DNA of 64,000 bases from Chlorella sorokiniana (lineage: Eukaryota > Chlorophyta > Trebouxiophyceae > Chlorellales > Chlorellaceae), in contig CP084612.1 in the NCBI GenBank assembly GCA_025917655.1, forward strand, positions 806,001 to 870,000. Direction: 5' to 3'. This document shows positions 24,567-33,655 of this stretch, one piece after another (within the stretch, counting starts at the first letter, position 1; every line of letters starts with the position of its first letter). Below the pieces are notes generated by a model. The model did not search any database. It was given only the letters and a program-made list of their open reading frames with translations, and was not told the DNA's origin. Both the position numbers and the translations under genes were made by a program.

Positions 24567-27322
24567 TGGCTGGGCCGCCTCACCCGCCGCGCGGGGCTGC
24601 AAGCTGCCGAGGATGGCGGCGCGCTGCGCGGCAGCCGACTCCAAGGCCGGCTCCTGCAGCGGGGGCAGCTGGTCGCCGCTGCGACGCTGGCGCTTGGGAG
24701 GCTCCGCGGCGGCGCTGGACGCGCGCCCCCCGCTGCGGCCCTCGCTGCCCTCCTGCCCTTGCTGCGCCGGCGGCTGGGGCTGGGGCGGCTGTTGGGCCTG
24801 CCGCCGCTGGTGGGTGCGGCCGCCAAAGGCCAGCCGCGCGCGCGTGCTCCGAAGGCTTATGAGCGGCTGAGGTGGCATGGGGCTGGATGCCGCCTGCGGC
24901 CTGTCCCTCCCCGCTCGCTGCCGCCGCTGCCTGCGTGGCCTCACCCTCGGCCTCCTCCCCCTCGATGGGGGCGGCAGCGGCAGCGGCGTGCGGCGGCTGG
25001 TGACGGGGGCGGGGAACGCACCATGTCCTGGGGCCCTCCTCCCCCTCGCCCTCCACCCCGACGACGCCTGCTGCTGGTGCGCAGAGCCCTCCGCCTCCAA
25101 TGAAAGCATGCGCATGCGCGCCTGCATGTGCCCGTCGTCGGCAGCGGCAGCATCCCCGCGTCCCGCCCGTGCCTGCCCCTCCACCCGGCCTGCCGCGCCT
25201 GCGGCGGCAGCCTCGGGCTGCGCCGCCGCCTCCCGCAGCGCCGCTGTGGCGGTATCCTCCAGCGCGGCATCCGAGGGGGCGTCCGGCAAGAAGGAGGAGC
25301 TGGCCTGCTCCGCGGCGGAGGCAGCGGCATGCGCGCGCTGCGGCGAAACCGGCATGCTGTGGGGCCCCTCGCCGTCGGCTCGCAGCGACGGCGCCGGCTT
25401 CCCCGCACCCCCGCGCCCGCCCTCCCCTGCGCTGGCAGGCGGCGGCGAGTGGCAGCCCAGGGCTGAGGCCGGCCGGGGCGGCGGCACAAGGTCGCGTGAC
25501 TGCTGGCTGCCGGCGTCGCACGACGCCGCGGGGTGCGCGCCCTCCCCGCTGCTGCTGCCGCGCCGCACGCGCCTCCCGTTGCTGTCGTTGTTTTCGTCGT
25601 CGGACGAATCGGAGCCTGCGCTGCCGCTTTCTTCCTCCTCGCTCTCCCAGTCTGCGGGGGGAGCGGTGACGGGCGTTGGGAAGTGCAGCCAGTGGGTGGG
25701 GGAGCACCAGCCCCAAGGCACAGTCTCTGCCTTGGCTTGTAGCCACGCCAGCGTGAACCCCCCCCAGCACCGCCTGCCTGCCTGCATACCAGGCACGCAC
25801 AGCCGTCGCCGCCTGCAGGCAGGCAGGCTCCCACACACTCGAGCCGGCCCCCGCACCGTCGTCCGCAAAGGTGGCGATGGCCTGCACAGCGTAAGTGCGC
25901 AGGATGGCGCTGCGCAGGGCCGCATCCTTGCTGTGGGCCTCCACAGTGCTGCGCGAGGGGGGCAAATGGCAGTGGTCCTTCCTGGCTTGTACGGGATGCT
26001 TACTGGTGGCCGCGCGAGCAGGCCACACAGCAGCGGAGGCAGCGGCTGCAGGATCGGGGGCGATCCACAAGCGGAGGCGCTGGGTGTGCGCTGGGGGGCG
26101 GCGGCGGCCATCGCTTGCACGCCCCGTGGGGAGCATGCACTGTGGGCTGGACACACGCCTCAGCCAGGCAGCGTGGCCCACCTGAGCTGCGACTGCAGCA
26201 GGTCCTCGGCATCCGCCACCGCCAGCTCAAACGCGGCGCGGTTGAGGCGGCCGGGCCCCGAGGAGCGGCTGCCGGTGGTGCGGCCTGCGTGCGGCGGCGA
26301 GGGCGTGGCACAAGCTGACGTGGGGCGCCTGCTTCTGACCAGAGTGCACATGGAATTAGCAGGGGCTGGCAGCAGGAGGGCAGCATGCCGCCTGGCGCCC
26401 AACCGGCGGCTGTCAGCGCGAGCCAGCGCCACCCACCCGTCTTTGACTCGGTGCGCTTGATTGCTTCCAGCAGGTCGCGGTTCAGCTCTATCTGGCTGAA
26501 CTCAAAGAGCAGCTGGCCCAGCTGGCCCCGCGCCTGGCTGATGTCGCCCTGCGTGTCTGCAGAGCTCACGGGGGCGGGCGGTGCAGTGAGCGGGGAAAGG
26601 CCGGTGCGGGTAGGTGCTTAGGTGTGCATGCATGTATATGGATGCGTGGGGGGGGGGGGGGCGCCCAGGGAGGGGGCGCACGCGCGCTCGTGAGGACACG
26701 ATTGCTGAACCGGCGTTCGCGCAAAGGGTGCACGGCGCCTTGGCTGCACGGGTGCCAGCTCACGCACCCGTGTTGCGTTTGACCTTGTCGTCCTTCAGGA
26801 TGAACTCCTTGTCGATGTTGTAGGAGGCCTTGCGCTTCTTGGGGGAGGGCGGGCGCTCCGCAGCGCCCGCACCCCGCGCCGGGGGCCCCGCGCGCGCCAC
26901 CCTCTCCACGCCGCTCAGCGCTGGCCGAACCCGCAGCTCGCGGAAGGCCTTTGCGGCATCTGGCACGAGGGACGAGAGGGGTTTGCAAGGGTATGAAACC
27001 TGGCAAACTGCCAGGCAGGGGGACAGCAGACAGGACGCCAACCCGCCGCCGCCACCCAGCGGTGCCACCTACCGGTCACTGCTGGCTCGCCAGCAGGATG
27101 CAGGCTTGCGTGCAGAGCCTCGTCATTGCTGCCACCCGCCTCTTGAGGCTGCTGGCCGGCTCCAGGCGTGTGCTGTTCAAGTGGAGCGGCCCACTGTGGT
27201 TGTGGCACGGCTGCAGCGGTCGGCGGCGAGTCTGAAGTGATCTGAACACCCGCTGTGGCAGCTGGAACCTCCCCGCGCCCTTCGTGACGTTGTTTTTTGG
27301 GGGACTTGTAATCAAAGTCCAT
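23635..27322 (-). CDS. unknown protein with NLS-like motifs and disordered middle
   Basis: I do not recognise this gene. Exons join well at 27322-27073, 26959-26768, 26556-26437, about 26344-26182, 25948-25857, a long exon from 25651 to about 24270, and a last exon to the TGA at 23635-23637. The N-terminus reads MDFDYKSPKKQRHEGRG, then PPSPKKRKASYNIDKEFIL, two nuclear-localisation-like clusters. Predicted helices follow (QLGQLLFEFSQIELNRDLL, FELAVADAEDLLQSQLR, ALRSAILRTYAVQAIATF). The middle is acidic or disordered (DWESEEEESGSAGSDSSDDE), Ala/Pro/Arg-rich, with about ten Gln from a CAG repeat. The C-terminus is helical again (LTLNDVASQYWPFLRSAMQ, LVASLVRMLGDTITGGVA, ATAFDDFFRAKHA). At least three one-base frame changes are needed. 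A nuclear scaffold is a guess. Confidence 0.6.
24535..24564 (-). repeat. CAG/CTG repeat encoding polyglutamine
   Basis: About ten CTG triplets on the + strand encode Gln on the - strand, within the disordered middle of the unknown nuclear-looking protein. Confidence 0.85.
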
Positions 27323-27819
27323 ATTCACAGACTGCTCAACCTTTGCTGCGCATGGTGTGGTATGCGCTGATGAGAAGCTGCACAATGGAGGGCCAAGGTT
27401 TCGCCATGGCAGTCAAGGGCCAGCAGGGCAAAGCACGTCCTGCGACCTGCCGACAGGAACGTGGCGCTTAGATGCCGCGGTTGCAGCACATCAGATCCTC
27501 ATCTAACGTCAATTCGGCAGTGCGGATAGGCTGCGCACGCCTTGGAAGCTGTTCTCGCAACTAAGAGTCACTTGGTCGGCCCCCATCTTCGGCGCTGATC
27601 GCCTCTTCCCTAGTCACTCTGTCCTGATGGGTCGCTCATAAAGTCCAGCATCTCTGGGTTCGAGCACGGCTGAACTCCGGCCTGCGGCTGCTTCGCAAGC
27701 AACACCTGCTTGCTTCTGGGCTTTGAGAAGTTCTGGATCGTATGAATCGCTTCAGTTTGCCGGCAGCGGCAAAGCAAACTGGGAGGACGACGTCAAGTTA
27801 CAGGCCGGCGCCCTGCGGA
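27323..27819. promoter_or_regulatory. divergent region upstream of the unknown gene and the chitosanase
   Basis: About 500 bp lie between the start at 27322 (-) and the chosen chitosanase start at 27820 (+). Alternative in-frame ATGs at 27385 (-) and 27742 (+) would narrow it to about 355 bp. I see no motif I can name. Confidence 0.45.
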
Positions 27820-30251
27820 ATGGCGCCAAAAGCAAGGCTGCAGGCGCAGCGGGTCTCTGCTTGGCTGCTTCTCTTGGTTTGCCTGGCAGCGTCAGCAGTC
27901 CGGGCAAACGGTGCAGGTGAGCAGCTTGCTGTTGTATGGGGTGGCATCGTGTGCACAAGCAGCTCCTGCTCCCTGCATGCATGCCGCACTCTCTCTGCCA
28001 GCAGAACACACTCGACGCGTCTCGCCCCGCCCCTTGCAGTGTCACCCCCGCTGCGCTCTGCAAGTGCGAGGGAGGGCCAGCTGGCGTGGGCGCGGTGCCC
28101 CCAAGGGAAGATCATTGGTGCAATTGTGCAGCCCATCTATGGCAGCTTGGCGCGGCGCTGCAACTTCACCGCCAGCTACAGGTGCGGGCTGGGCCGCCTC
28201 GCGTGCTTGGCACGGGTCGCGCACCCTTAATGGCTTACCTTAGAAACCAAATAGTGCATCCCTCCCTCCCACCAACAACCCAGGATTGTGGCCAACCTGT
28301 GCCTTCGGCGCGTGGCCTGCAATGTGCCCGCCATGGACCGCCGCTTTGGCGCCGACCAATGCCCGGCGGTACCCAAGTCCCTCACCTTCAAGTACGGCTG
28401 CGTGGCCAGGCCCCGTGCGCCTCCCCCACCCAGACGCCGCCCACCAACCCCAAAGCCCCGGCCGCCGCCACCGCGGCCGGCCGCCGCGCCCGCCTCCACG
28501 CCCGCGGCCGCGCCCGCCGCCCGCTGGGGCCCTTCCGCTGGCAGGAGATGGGTGCGGCGCAGAAGCGGCGCGCGGAGGAGCTGCTGTCTGTGTTTGAGAA
28601 CAGCTCGCTGCAGCCCAGCTACGACTACGCGCAGAACCTGCACGACGGCCGCGGCATCACCTTTGGCAGGTGGGCGCGCTGGCACAGAGGCAGGAAGGGC
28701 GGGGGCGCGGCCCTGCAGCGCACGCGTCGGCCCCGCAGCGCACGCGTCTTGCCGCCTCACCTCGCGCAGCGCCCGCCCAAGTGGCCCGCCCGCCAACGAA
28801 ACGCTGCCTGTTGCGAAGCTGCACACCTGTGCCAGCCAGCAGTGCGGTTGACCCTGTCGCACGCGCACCTTATGCCTTTCGCGCCCCCACTAACACACAC
28901 ACCACACACATCCACCCCCCGCGCTCTGCCCATTGCCCAGGAGCGGCTTCTGCACCGGCACCGGCGACGGCGTGCTGGTGGTGCGGCTGTATGTGCGGCT
29001 GCGCCCCAAGGCAACCCGCTGGCCCGCTACCTGCCCGCCCTGGAGCTCATCGACAGGCAGGGCGGAGGCGGCGATGTGTCCGGCCTGGATGGCTTCATCC
29101 AGGTGCGTACGCGCACCGTAGATGCCTGCGATGGCGGGGGGGGGTGGTTAGCGGGGCAGGAACCTCGCCAGGCACCCGACTCACAGCCAACGTGCGTGAG
29201 GCACGCAGCGCAGCTGGGGACCCTGCTCTGCCTGGCCAGCCTTCATGCGCCCCCCCATACCCCCACGCACACGAAAACATTTTGTGCCTGTGTGCAGGCG
29301 GTGCAGGCGGCAGGGCGCTCCGATCCCCTCTTCCGGCAGGCCCAGGACCGCCTGGCGGATGAGCTCTACTTTGCGCCCTCCCAGCGGCTGGCCAAGGCCC
29401 TCGGGTTCAGGTGGGCCGCCGCCTGCGGCCAGGCCAGCCTGCGCACCCTGAACCGCGTGCGGCCGCCCCTCGCCGCCGGTGGCTACTCCTCAACCCCCAC
29501 CTGCTGGCACCGCCCTCCGTTCGCTCCGCCAGGCTGGCGCTGAGCAAGGCCCAGCTGTACGACGCGTACATCCAACATGGCTACAGCGATCCCGGATATG
29601 ACGTGTACGACATTTCGGGTGGGTGTCAGGGGCAGATGGGAGGAGGGCTCTGGTCAGTCGCTCACTTCTTCATCCACCGTGGGGCACAGTTGGAGGTTGG
29701 GGCGGGAAGTGGAAGGTGCTGCATGAGAGCGCATTGCCTGGAGCAAGCGGGCACAATCTCAGCACAGTCATAGCGCATTTCGCGGCTAGGGGGCTGCGCC
29801 AGCAGTGGCGGCAGCACGCGCCTCCCGCTCTTGGGAGCTGCGCAGGGGGCAGGGCCCCTTCAGTCGGGCAGCCCCGGTGGGCGTCGCAGGATGTCACCTG
29901 CCGCACTCCCCACCCCCTACCCCTGCAGCCAACGGTATGGCGGATTGGGTGACGCGCTCCCTGGGCGGCAGCCCGCTGAAGGGCGTGGACGAGGAGACGT
30001 GGCTGGCGGCCTACCTGCAGCGGCGGCGCTGGGTGCTGTCCAACACCGACCGCGTGTGGGCGGCCAGCGTCGCGCGCGTGGACGTGTACACCTGGATCGC
30101 GCAGCTGGGGGGCTACGCGCTGGACAAACCCGTGTCGCTGGCCTGGGACCCTTGCCGGCCGCAGCGCATGCGCGGGCCCTGCCAGCCCCAGCCCCGCCCC
30201 TCCCTGCTGAGCATCGGCGGCGTCATCTACGGCAACTTCCTCGTGGACTAG
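27820..30251 (+). CDS. secreted SUEL lectin-GH46 chitosanase
   Basis: Endo-hydrolase of beta-1,4-glucosamine chains joined to a galactose-binding lectin domain. Exons: 27820-27916, 28040-28181, 28284-28669, 28941-29102, 29298-29410, 29533-29618 and 29929-30251. The start MAPKARLQ precedes the hydrophobic core WLLLLVCLAASAV, a clear signal peptide; ATG 27742 is an alternative start. The SUEL domain shows CPQGKIIGAIVQPIYGSLA, VANLCLRRVACNVPA, FGADQCPAVPKSLTFKYGC with the expected Cys pattern. A Pro-rich linker follows. The GH46 domain shows EELLSVFENSSLQPSYDY (Glu fits the acid), DGRGITFG (Asp fits the second catalytic residue), GFCTGTGDGVLVV, YLPALELID, QAQDRLADELYFAP and AQLYDAYIQHG. Single-base gaps fall in the Pro-rich stretch and near 29010. 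Targeting its own glucosamine-containing wall is inference. Confidence 0.9.
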
Positions 30252-30503
30252 CGCAGGCAGGCAGGCAGCCGCGCCGCGCCCTGTGGCTCAGCAACACGCG
30301 CTCCTGTTCTTTCCATGGGCGTAAGCCAGGCCGCCTGCCTCTCATCTGTGCGCCGCATGGGCGCCGTGCGGCTCCTGCTGCGGCCCTCCCGTTCTGCTTT
30401 GCCCTTTCATGATTCTTGATTCTTCCCAATTTTTTCCCTTTCTTTTGCAATCAACACATTTCGTTTTCTGGAAGTTCTGACGAGTTTACACACACACATC
30501 GTT

Positions 30504-30508
30504 TGTAA
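30504..30508 (+). terminator. TGTAA poly(A) signal of the chitosanase gene
   Basis: TGTAA lies 252 nt after the stop, on the same strand and just before the fold-back element. Confidence 0.55.
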
Positions 30509-30543
30509 GGCTGAAACTCAAGCCTGTAGGTCTGGCCAGCATT

Positions 30544-30934
30544 TTATAGCCGTTTGCAAAGCTGTGTGCCGGAATTGGAGCGTGCTGCGTGCGGCCAGAA
30601 CAGGTGGCCAGAATTGCGGCCAGTACTGCGGCCAGAAGTGCGGCCAGAAGCAGGGATGGCATTGGGCTGATCGCGGCTGCTCCAGGGTACTATGGACTTG
30701 CCGTGGGTGCCAGTTTCGGCCAATGTGGGCGGCGTGCAGCAGCCGATCCCAGTGTACAGCGACGCAGAGCAAGACAGCGGTGACGAGGGCCTCCAGACTG
30801 ATGTCGACAGCCCAATGCCATCCCTGCTTCTGGCCGCACTTCTGGCCGCAGTACTGGCCGCAATTCTGGCCACCTGTTCCGGCCGCATGCAGCACGCTTC
30901 CAATTCCGGCACACAGCTTTGCAAACGGCCATAA
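30544..30934. mobile_element. fold-back/MITE-like element with 125-bp inverted arms
   Basis: The left arm (30544-30668) and the reverse complement of the right arm (30809-30934) match over their whole length with three substitutions and one indel by eye (about 97%). A 140-bp spacer separates them. Both arms start TTAT at the outer edge. Each arm contains five degenerate copies of a 12-bp unit close to TGCGGCCAGAAG. No transposase is encoded and I see no convincing target-site duplication, only a shared CAT near the edges. Near-identity of the arms suggests recent origin or gene conversion. The element sits between the chitosanase poly(A) signal and the next gene, ending 139 bp before its ATG. 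A non-mobile palindrome is the alternative. Confidence 0.8.
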
Positions 30935-31072
30935 CATACTGCATGGAGTCGACGGCAGCACACGGCGCCCGCCCGCTCTGCGGGGTTTGGTCTCGTGGCA
31001 GGGGCTTGCATGGGACACTGTAATTCTGAATTACTGTTAAAAACTTGTCGGGGACCGTGTTAAAGCAGCAGC

Positions 31073-32260
31073 ATGCCGAAAAGGAAGGCCGCGCAGAAAG
31101 AGGAGCCGGCGGCGGGCAAGGTGGAGCTGCAGACAGAGGGGGAGCCTAGCACTAGCGGCAATGAGATGAGCAAAGTGGTGTATATGGGGTAAGTAAGCTG
31201 CCGCAGGTGTATGCATGCGGCCGCCAGAGCGCCGAGAGATGTTGACGGCTCCCCGACGGCCCTGCTTGCAGGCACCTACCTCATGGGTTCTACGAGAAGC
31301 AGCTAAAAGGTCGGCGGCGTCGTGGGCGTCATGCCGCAGTGCACTTCACACCCAGCCGCCGCCACTCTTGCTCCCTCTGCGGCGCCGTGTTTAAGAGCTC
31401 CAGCAGGCTGTTGAGGCCCACCCTGCACCCCGGCCCTCTGCGCAGATTACTTCTCACAGTTTGGGCGGGTCGCTAAGGTGCGCCTGTCGCGGAGCAAGAA
31501 CGGGCAAGAGCAAACACTACGCGTTTTTGGAGTTTGCTTCGGTGGAGGTGGCACGGATTGTGGCGGAGGCCATGGACGGCTACATGCTGTTCACCCAGAA
31601 GCTGGTGGCGCGCCATATGCGCAAGGACGAGGTGCACGAGGAGCTGTTCAAGGGCGCCAACCGCGTGTTCAAAAAGGTGAGGGCAGGGGAGGAGCTGGGC
31701 GGGGATGTCGCGCTGGGCTGTGCGACGGGTTGGCGCACAATTTGCATTGCGGCTGTGCATGCAATTTGGGATGACGGGGGACGAAGGAGGAGGGGAGGGG
31801 GGGGGACGTGGACCTCTTCTTCGTGCGTTGACTTGCCAGCTGCCATGGCAGCCACCTGAATTACGATGCACCCCCTCACATCATGCTGTCCCTCTTGGGC
31901 GCCCTTGCCTTCAATTGTCGCAGATGCCCTGGGCAAAGATTGAGCGGGATCGGCACAACAAGGAGCGCACACCGGCAGAGGCGGAGAAGCGCATGCGGCA
32001 GGCGGTCGAGCGGGACCAGCGGCGGCAGAGGCGGATAGCGGCGGTGAGGCCGGCCTGGTCCAGGGAGCCACCTGCGGGGCGGCCGTGGAGGCTGAACAGC
32101 CTGGTCAGCTGAGTGCCGGCTGCCACACACGGTTTGTGTAAACTGCTGCATGCCGCTCATCTCCTCCTTGTTCCCTCTGCAGGCCGGCATCAATTACGAG
32201 TATGATGGCCTGGGGGCTGCGCTGCCAAAGAAGGCCAAGAAGACCAAGTTTGATGACTGA
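31073..32260 (+). CDS. nucleolar RRM protein (NIFK / yeast Nop15-like)
   Basis: RNA-binding protein of the nucleolar family that assists maturation of the large ribosomal subunit. Exons: 31073-31188, 31272-31309, 31446-31676, 31924-32043 and 32183-32260. MPKRKAAQKEE begins a basic N-terminus. The RRM shows RNP2 VVYMGHLPHGFYEKQLK, then YFSQFGRVAKVRLSRSK, RNP1 GKSKHYAFLEF, and IVAEAMDGYMLF. Downstream LFKGANRVFKKMPWAKIERD is the typical NIFK/Nop15 extension, with a basic coiled region and the tail PKKAKKTKFDD. One base is missing near 31500, between SKN and GKSK. The fold-back element lies in its upstream region. Family assignment is firm; the exact orthologue is less so. Confidence 0.88.
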
Positions 32261-32262
32261 TG

Positions 32263-32267
32263 TGTAA
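32263..32267 (+). terminator. TGTAA poly(A) signal two bases after a stop codon
   Basis: TGTAA starts three nucleotides downstream of the TGA of the nucleolar RRM gene. If used it would give an almost absent 3' UTR, so it may be fortuitous. Confidence 0.35.
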
Positions 32268-32352
32268 AGGCAGCGCCCCGCTCTACTCCCTCTCATATCC
32301 CTTGTTGCAAAACATCCGACAACCGCCTGCTCCTTTGCTAGCTGGACTCTTG

Positions 32353-32357
32353 TTACA
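32353..32357 (-). terminator. TGTAA poly(A) signal on the minus strand
   Basis: TTACA on the + strand is TGTAA on the - strand. It is the only candidate signal I saw downstream of the minus-strand gene ending at 33656, which would give a 3' UTR of about 1.3 kb. Confidence 0.4.
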
Positions 32358-33655
32358 CTTGGGGTAGAGGGGTCTTCTCTTGAAAGCACGCAGATACCCC
32401 CGGAATCGGGGGCGTGGAAGCGCGGGTAGGATAGCTGTCGTTGGGGCGATGTTCACTGTTTTGTGCACGTTTTAGTGTAGCTCACAAAGAGGCATGGGAG
32501 GTTAGGGTCAGGTGCCGCTCACAAGCTGCCTTGGCAATGCGCAAGGCAGCAGGGTGGGGCCACAGGAAAAGCGTTCACTTGGGAGGAGAGAGAAGCGCTG
32601 GCAGCAGGGCAGCCGGCAGCCATTTGGCGCAGCGCCTCCAGCCAAAACGTGGGTTTGTGCAACCCGGCGCCGAGGAAAAGGGAGTGGAGGGGCGGGGCTA
32701 GCAAGAGGAGGGGTCGCCGCCTAAGCTGCATCATGCAGCAGGGCAACCCATGCTGGTGGAAGGCGCGAGCACGTAGGTAGTAGCCGCGTGGTGGGAGCAG
32801 GAGCGGGGAGCACACATGAAAAGACGGAAAAAGAGACGGAGGGTGTCATTGCATTGATGAAACGAGGAGACGCTAGACCGGCGTGGGGGATGGGGTGCAA
32901 GCGCGCTTGGCAGCGGGAGCATAAAAGGCAGCAGGTCTTGAGTGATGCAGCCGCAGGCGGTTTTGGGAGCATGCCCAGCACCGGTAAAATTGCGGTGTAG
33001 CGAATGACATGAAATGGGGGTGGGTTGGGGGGGGGGAGCCACAGGGCCGCGGCCCACAGCTCCCAGCTATCCCCAACCCAAATAGCGCACTGAATGAAAG
33101 TGCGGCGTCGCGCAGGCGCCACAATGCAGGTGTTTTCCGGAGATGAATTCCAAGTTGCCGGCCCTAAGGGGAGGCCCTCTGCTTGCTGGGGAGGGGAGGA
33201 GAGGAGAGGGAGGGGGGGAGAGGAAAGGGGGGGCGGCGGTGGTTTGTTTTTCTGCTAGGATGCAACAGCGAGGAGCGCCGGTGCATTGGCGGCCCGCGAT
33301 TCCACATGGCCACAGTGGCCCAGACGCAGCCACGTGTGCGGTTGCGGGACGGGCAAGTGTTTGAAAAGAAAAAGTGGAAGTAACCCAACCAAAAAGGGCA
33401 GATGGGCAAAATGGGTGAGTGATGGGGAGGGGAATGCGCAGTCGCTGCCGGCAGCAAGTCTGGGCGCACTGAAAAATCGCATCCTGCGATTGCACTCGGG
33501 CGCTCAGTGCGGTGAAGAAGAGGTCAGGGCGCTACGGCGACGGCAAACCCCGCGGGCGGCAAAGGGCCCCGCAAGTTTTGCGGCTCTCAGGGGAGTCAGC
33601 AGGCGCAAGGCGAGCCTCGAGCGCGGCAGGGCCGGCCTGCAGCGAGCGGAGCGGC
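32358..33655 (-). other. gene-free stretch, probable long 3' UTR
   Basis: No conserved coding sequence or good splice pattern is visible. The + strand is G/A-rich (for example 33180-33240), so a minus-strand transcript would be pyrimidine-rich. The best reading is a long 3' UTR of the gene at 33656-35553. Confidence 0.4.

Noticed and set aside
24321-26181. Two overlapping minus-strand frames of over 500 codons
   Set aside because: They are two frames of the same low-complexity exon of the unknown gene. Each holds part of the plausible protein, so they are not two genes.
24877-26460. Plus-strand open frame of 527 codons opposite the unknown gene
   Set aside because: Its product is Ala/Pro/Arg-rich without any family motif and simply mirrors the disordered minus-strand exon.
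27650-27690. GGGTTCGAGC, resembling a tRNA T-arm
   Set aside because: The flanking bases do not pair into a T stem, and no acceptor or anticodon arm can be built upstream.
30518-31040. Open frames across the fold-back element (Cys/Gly/Gln-rich repeats)
   Set aside because: They arise from the 12-bp repeat being read in frame on both strands of an inverted repeat, and show no codon or motif support.
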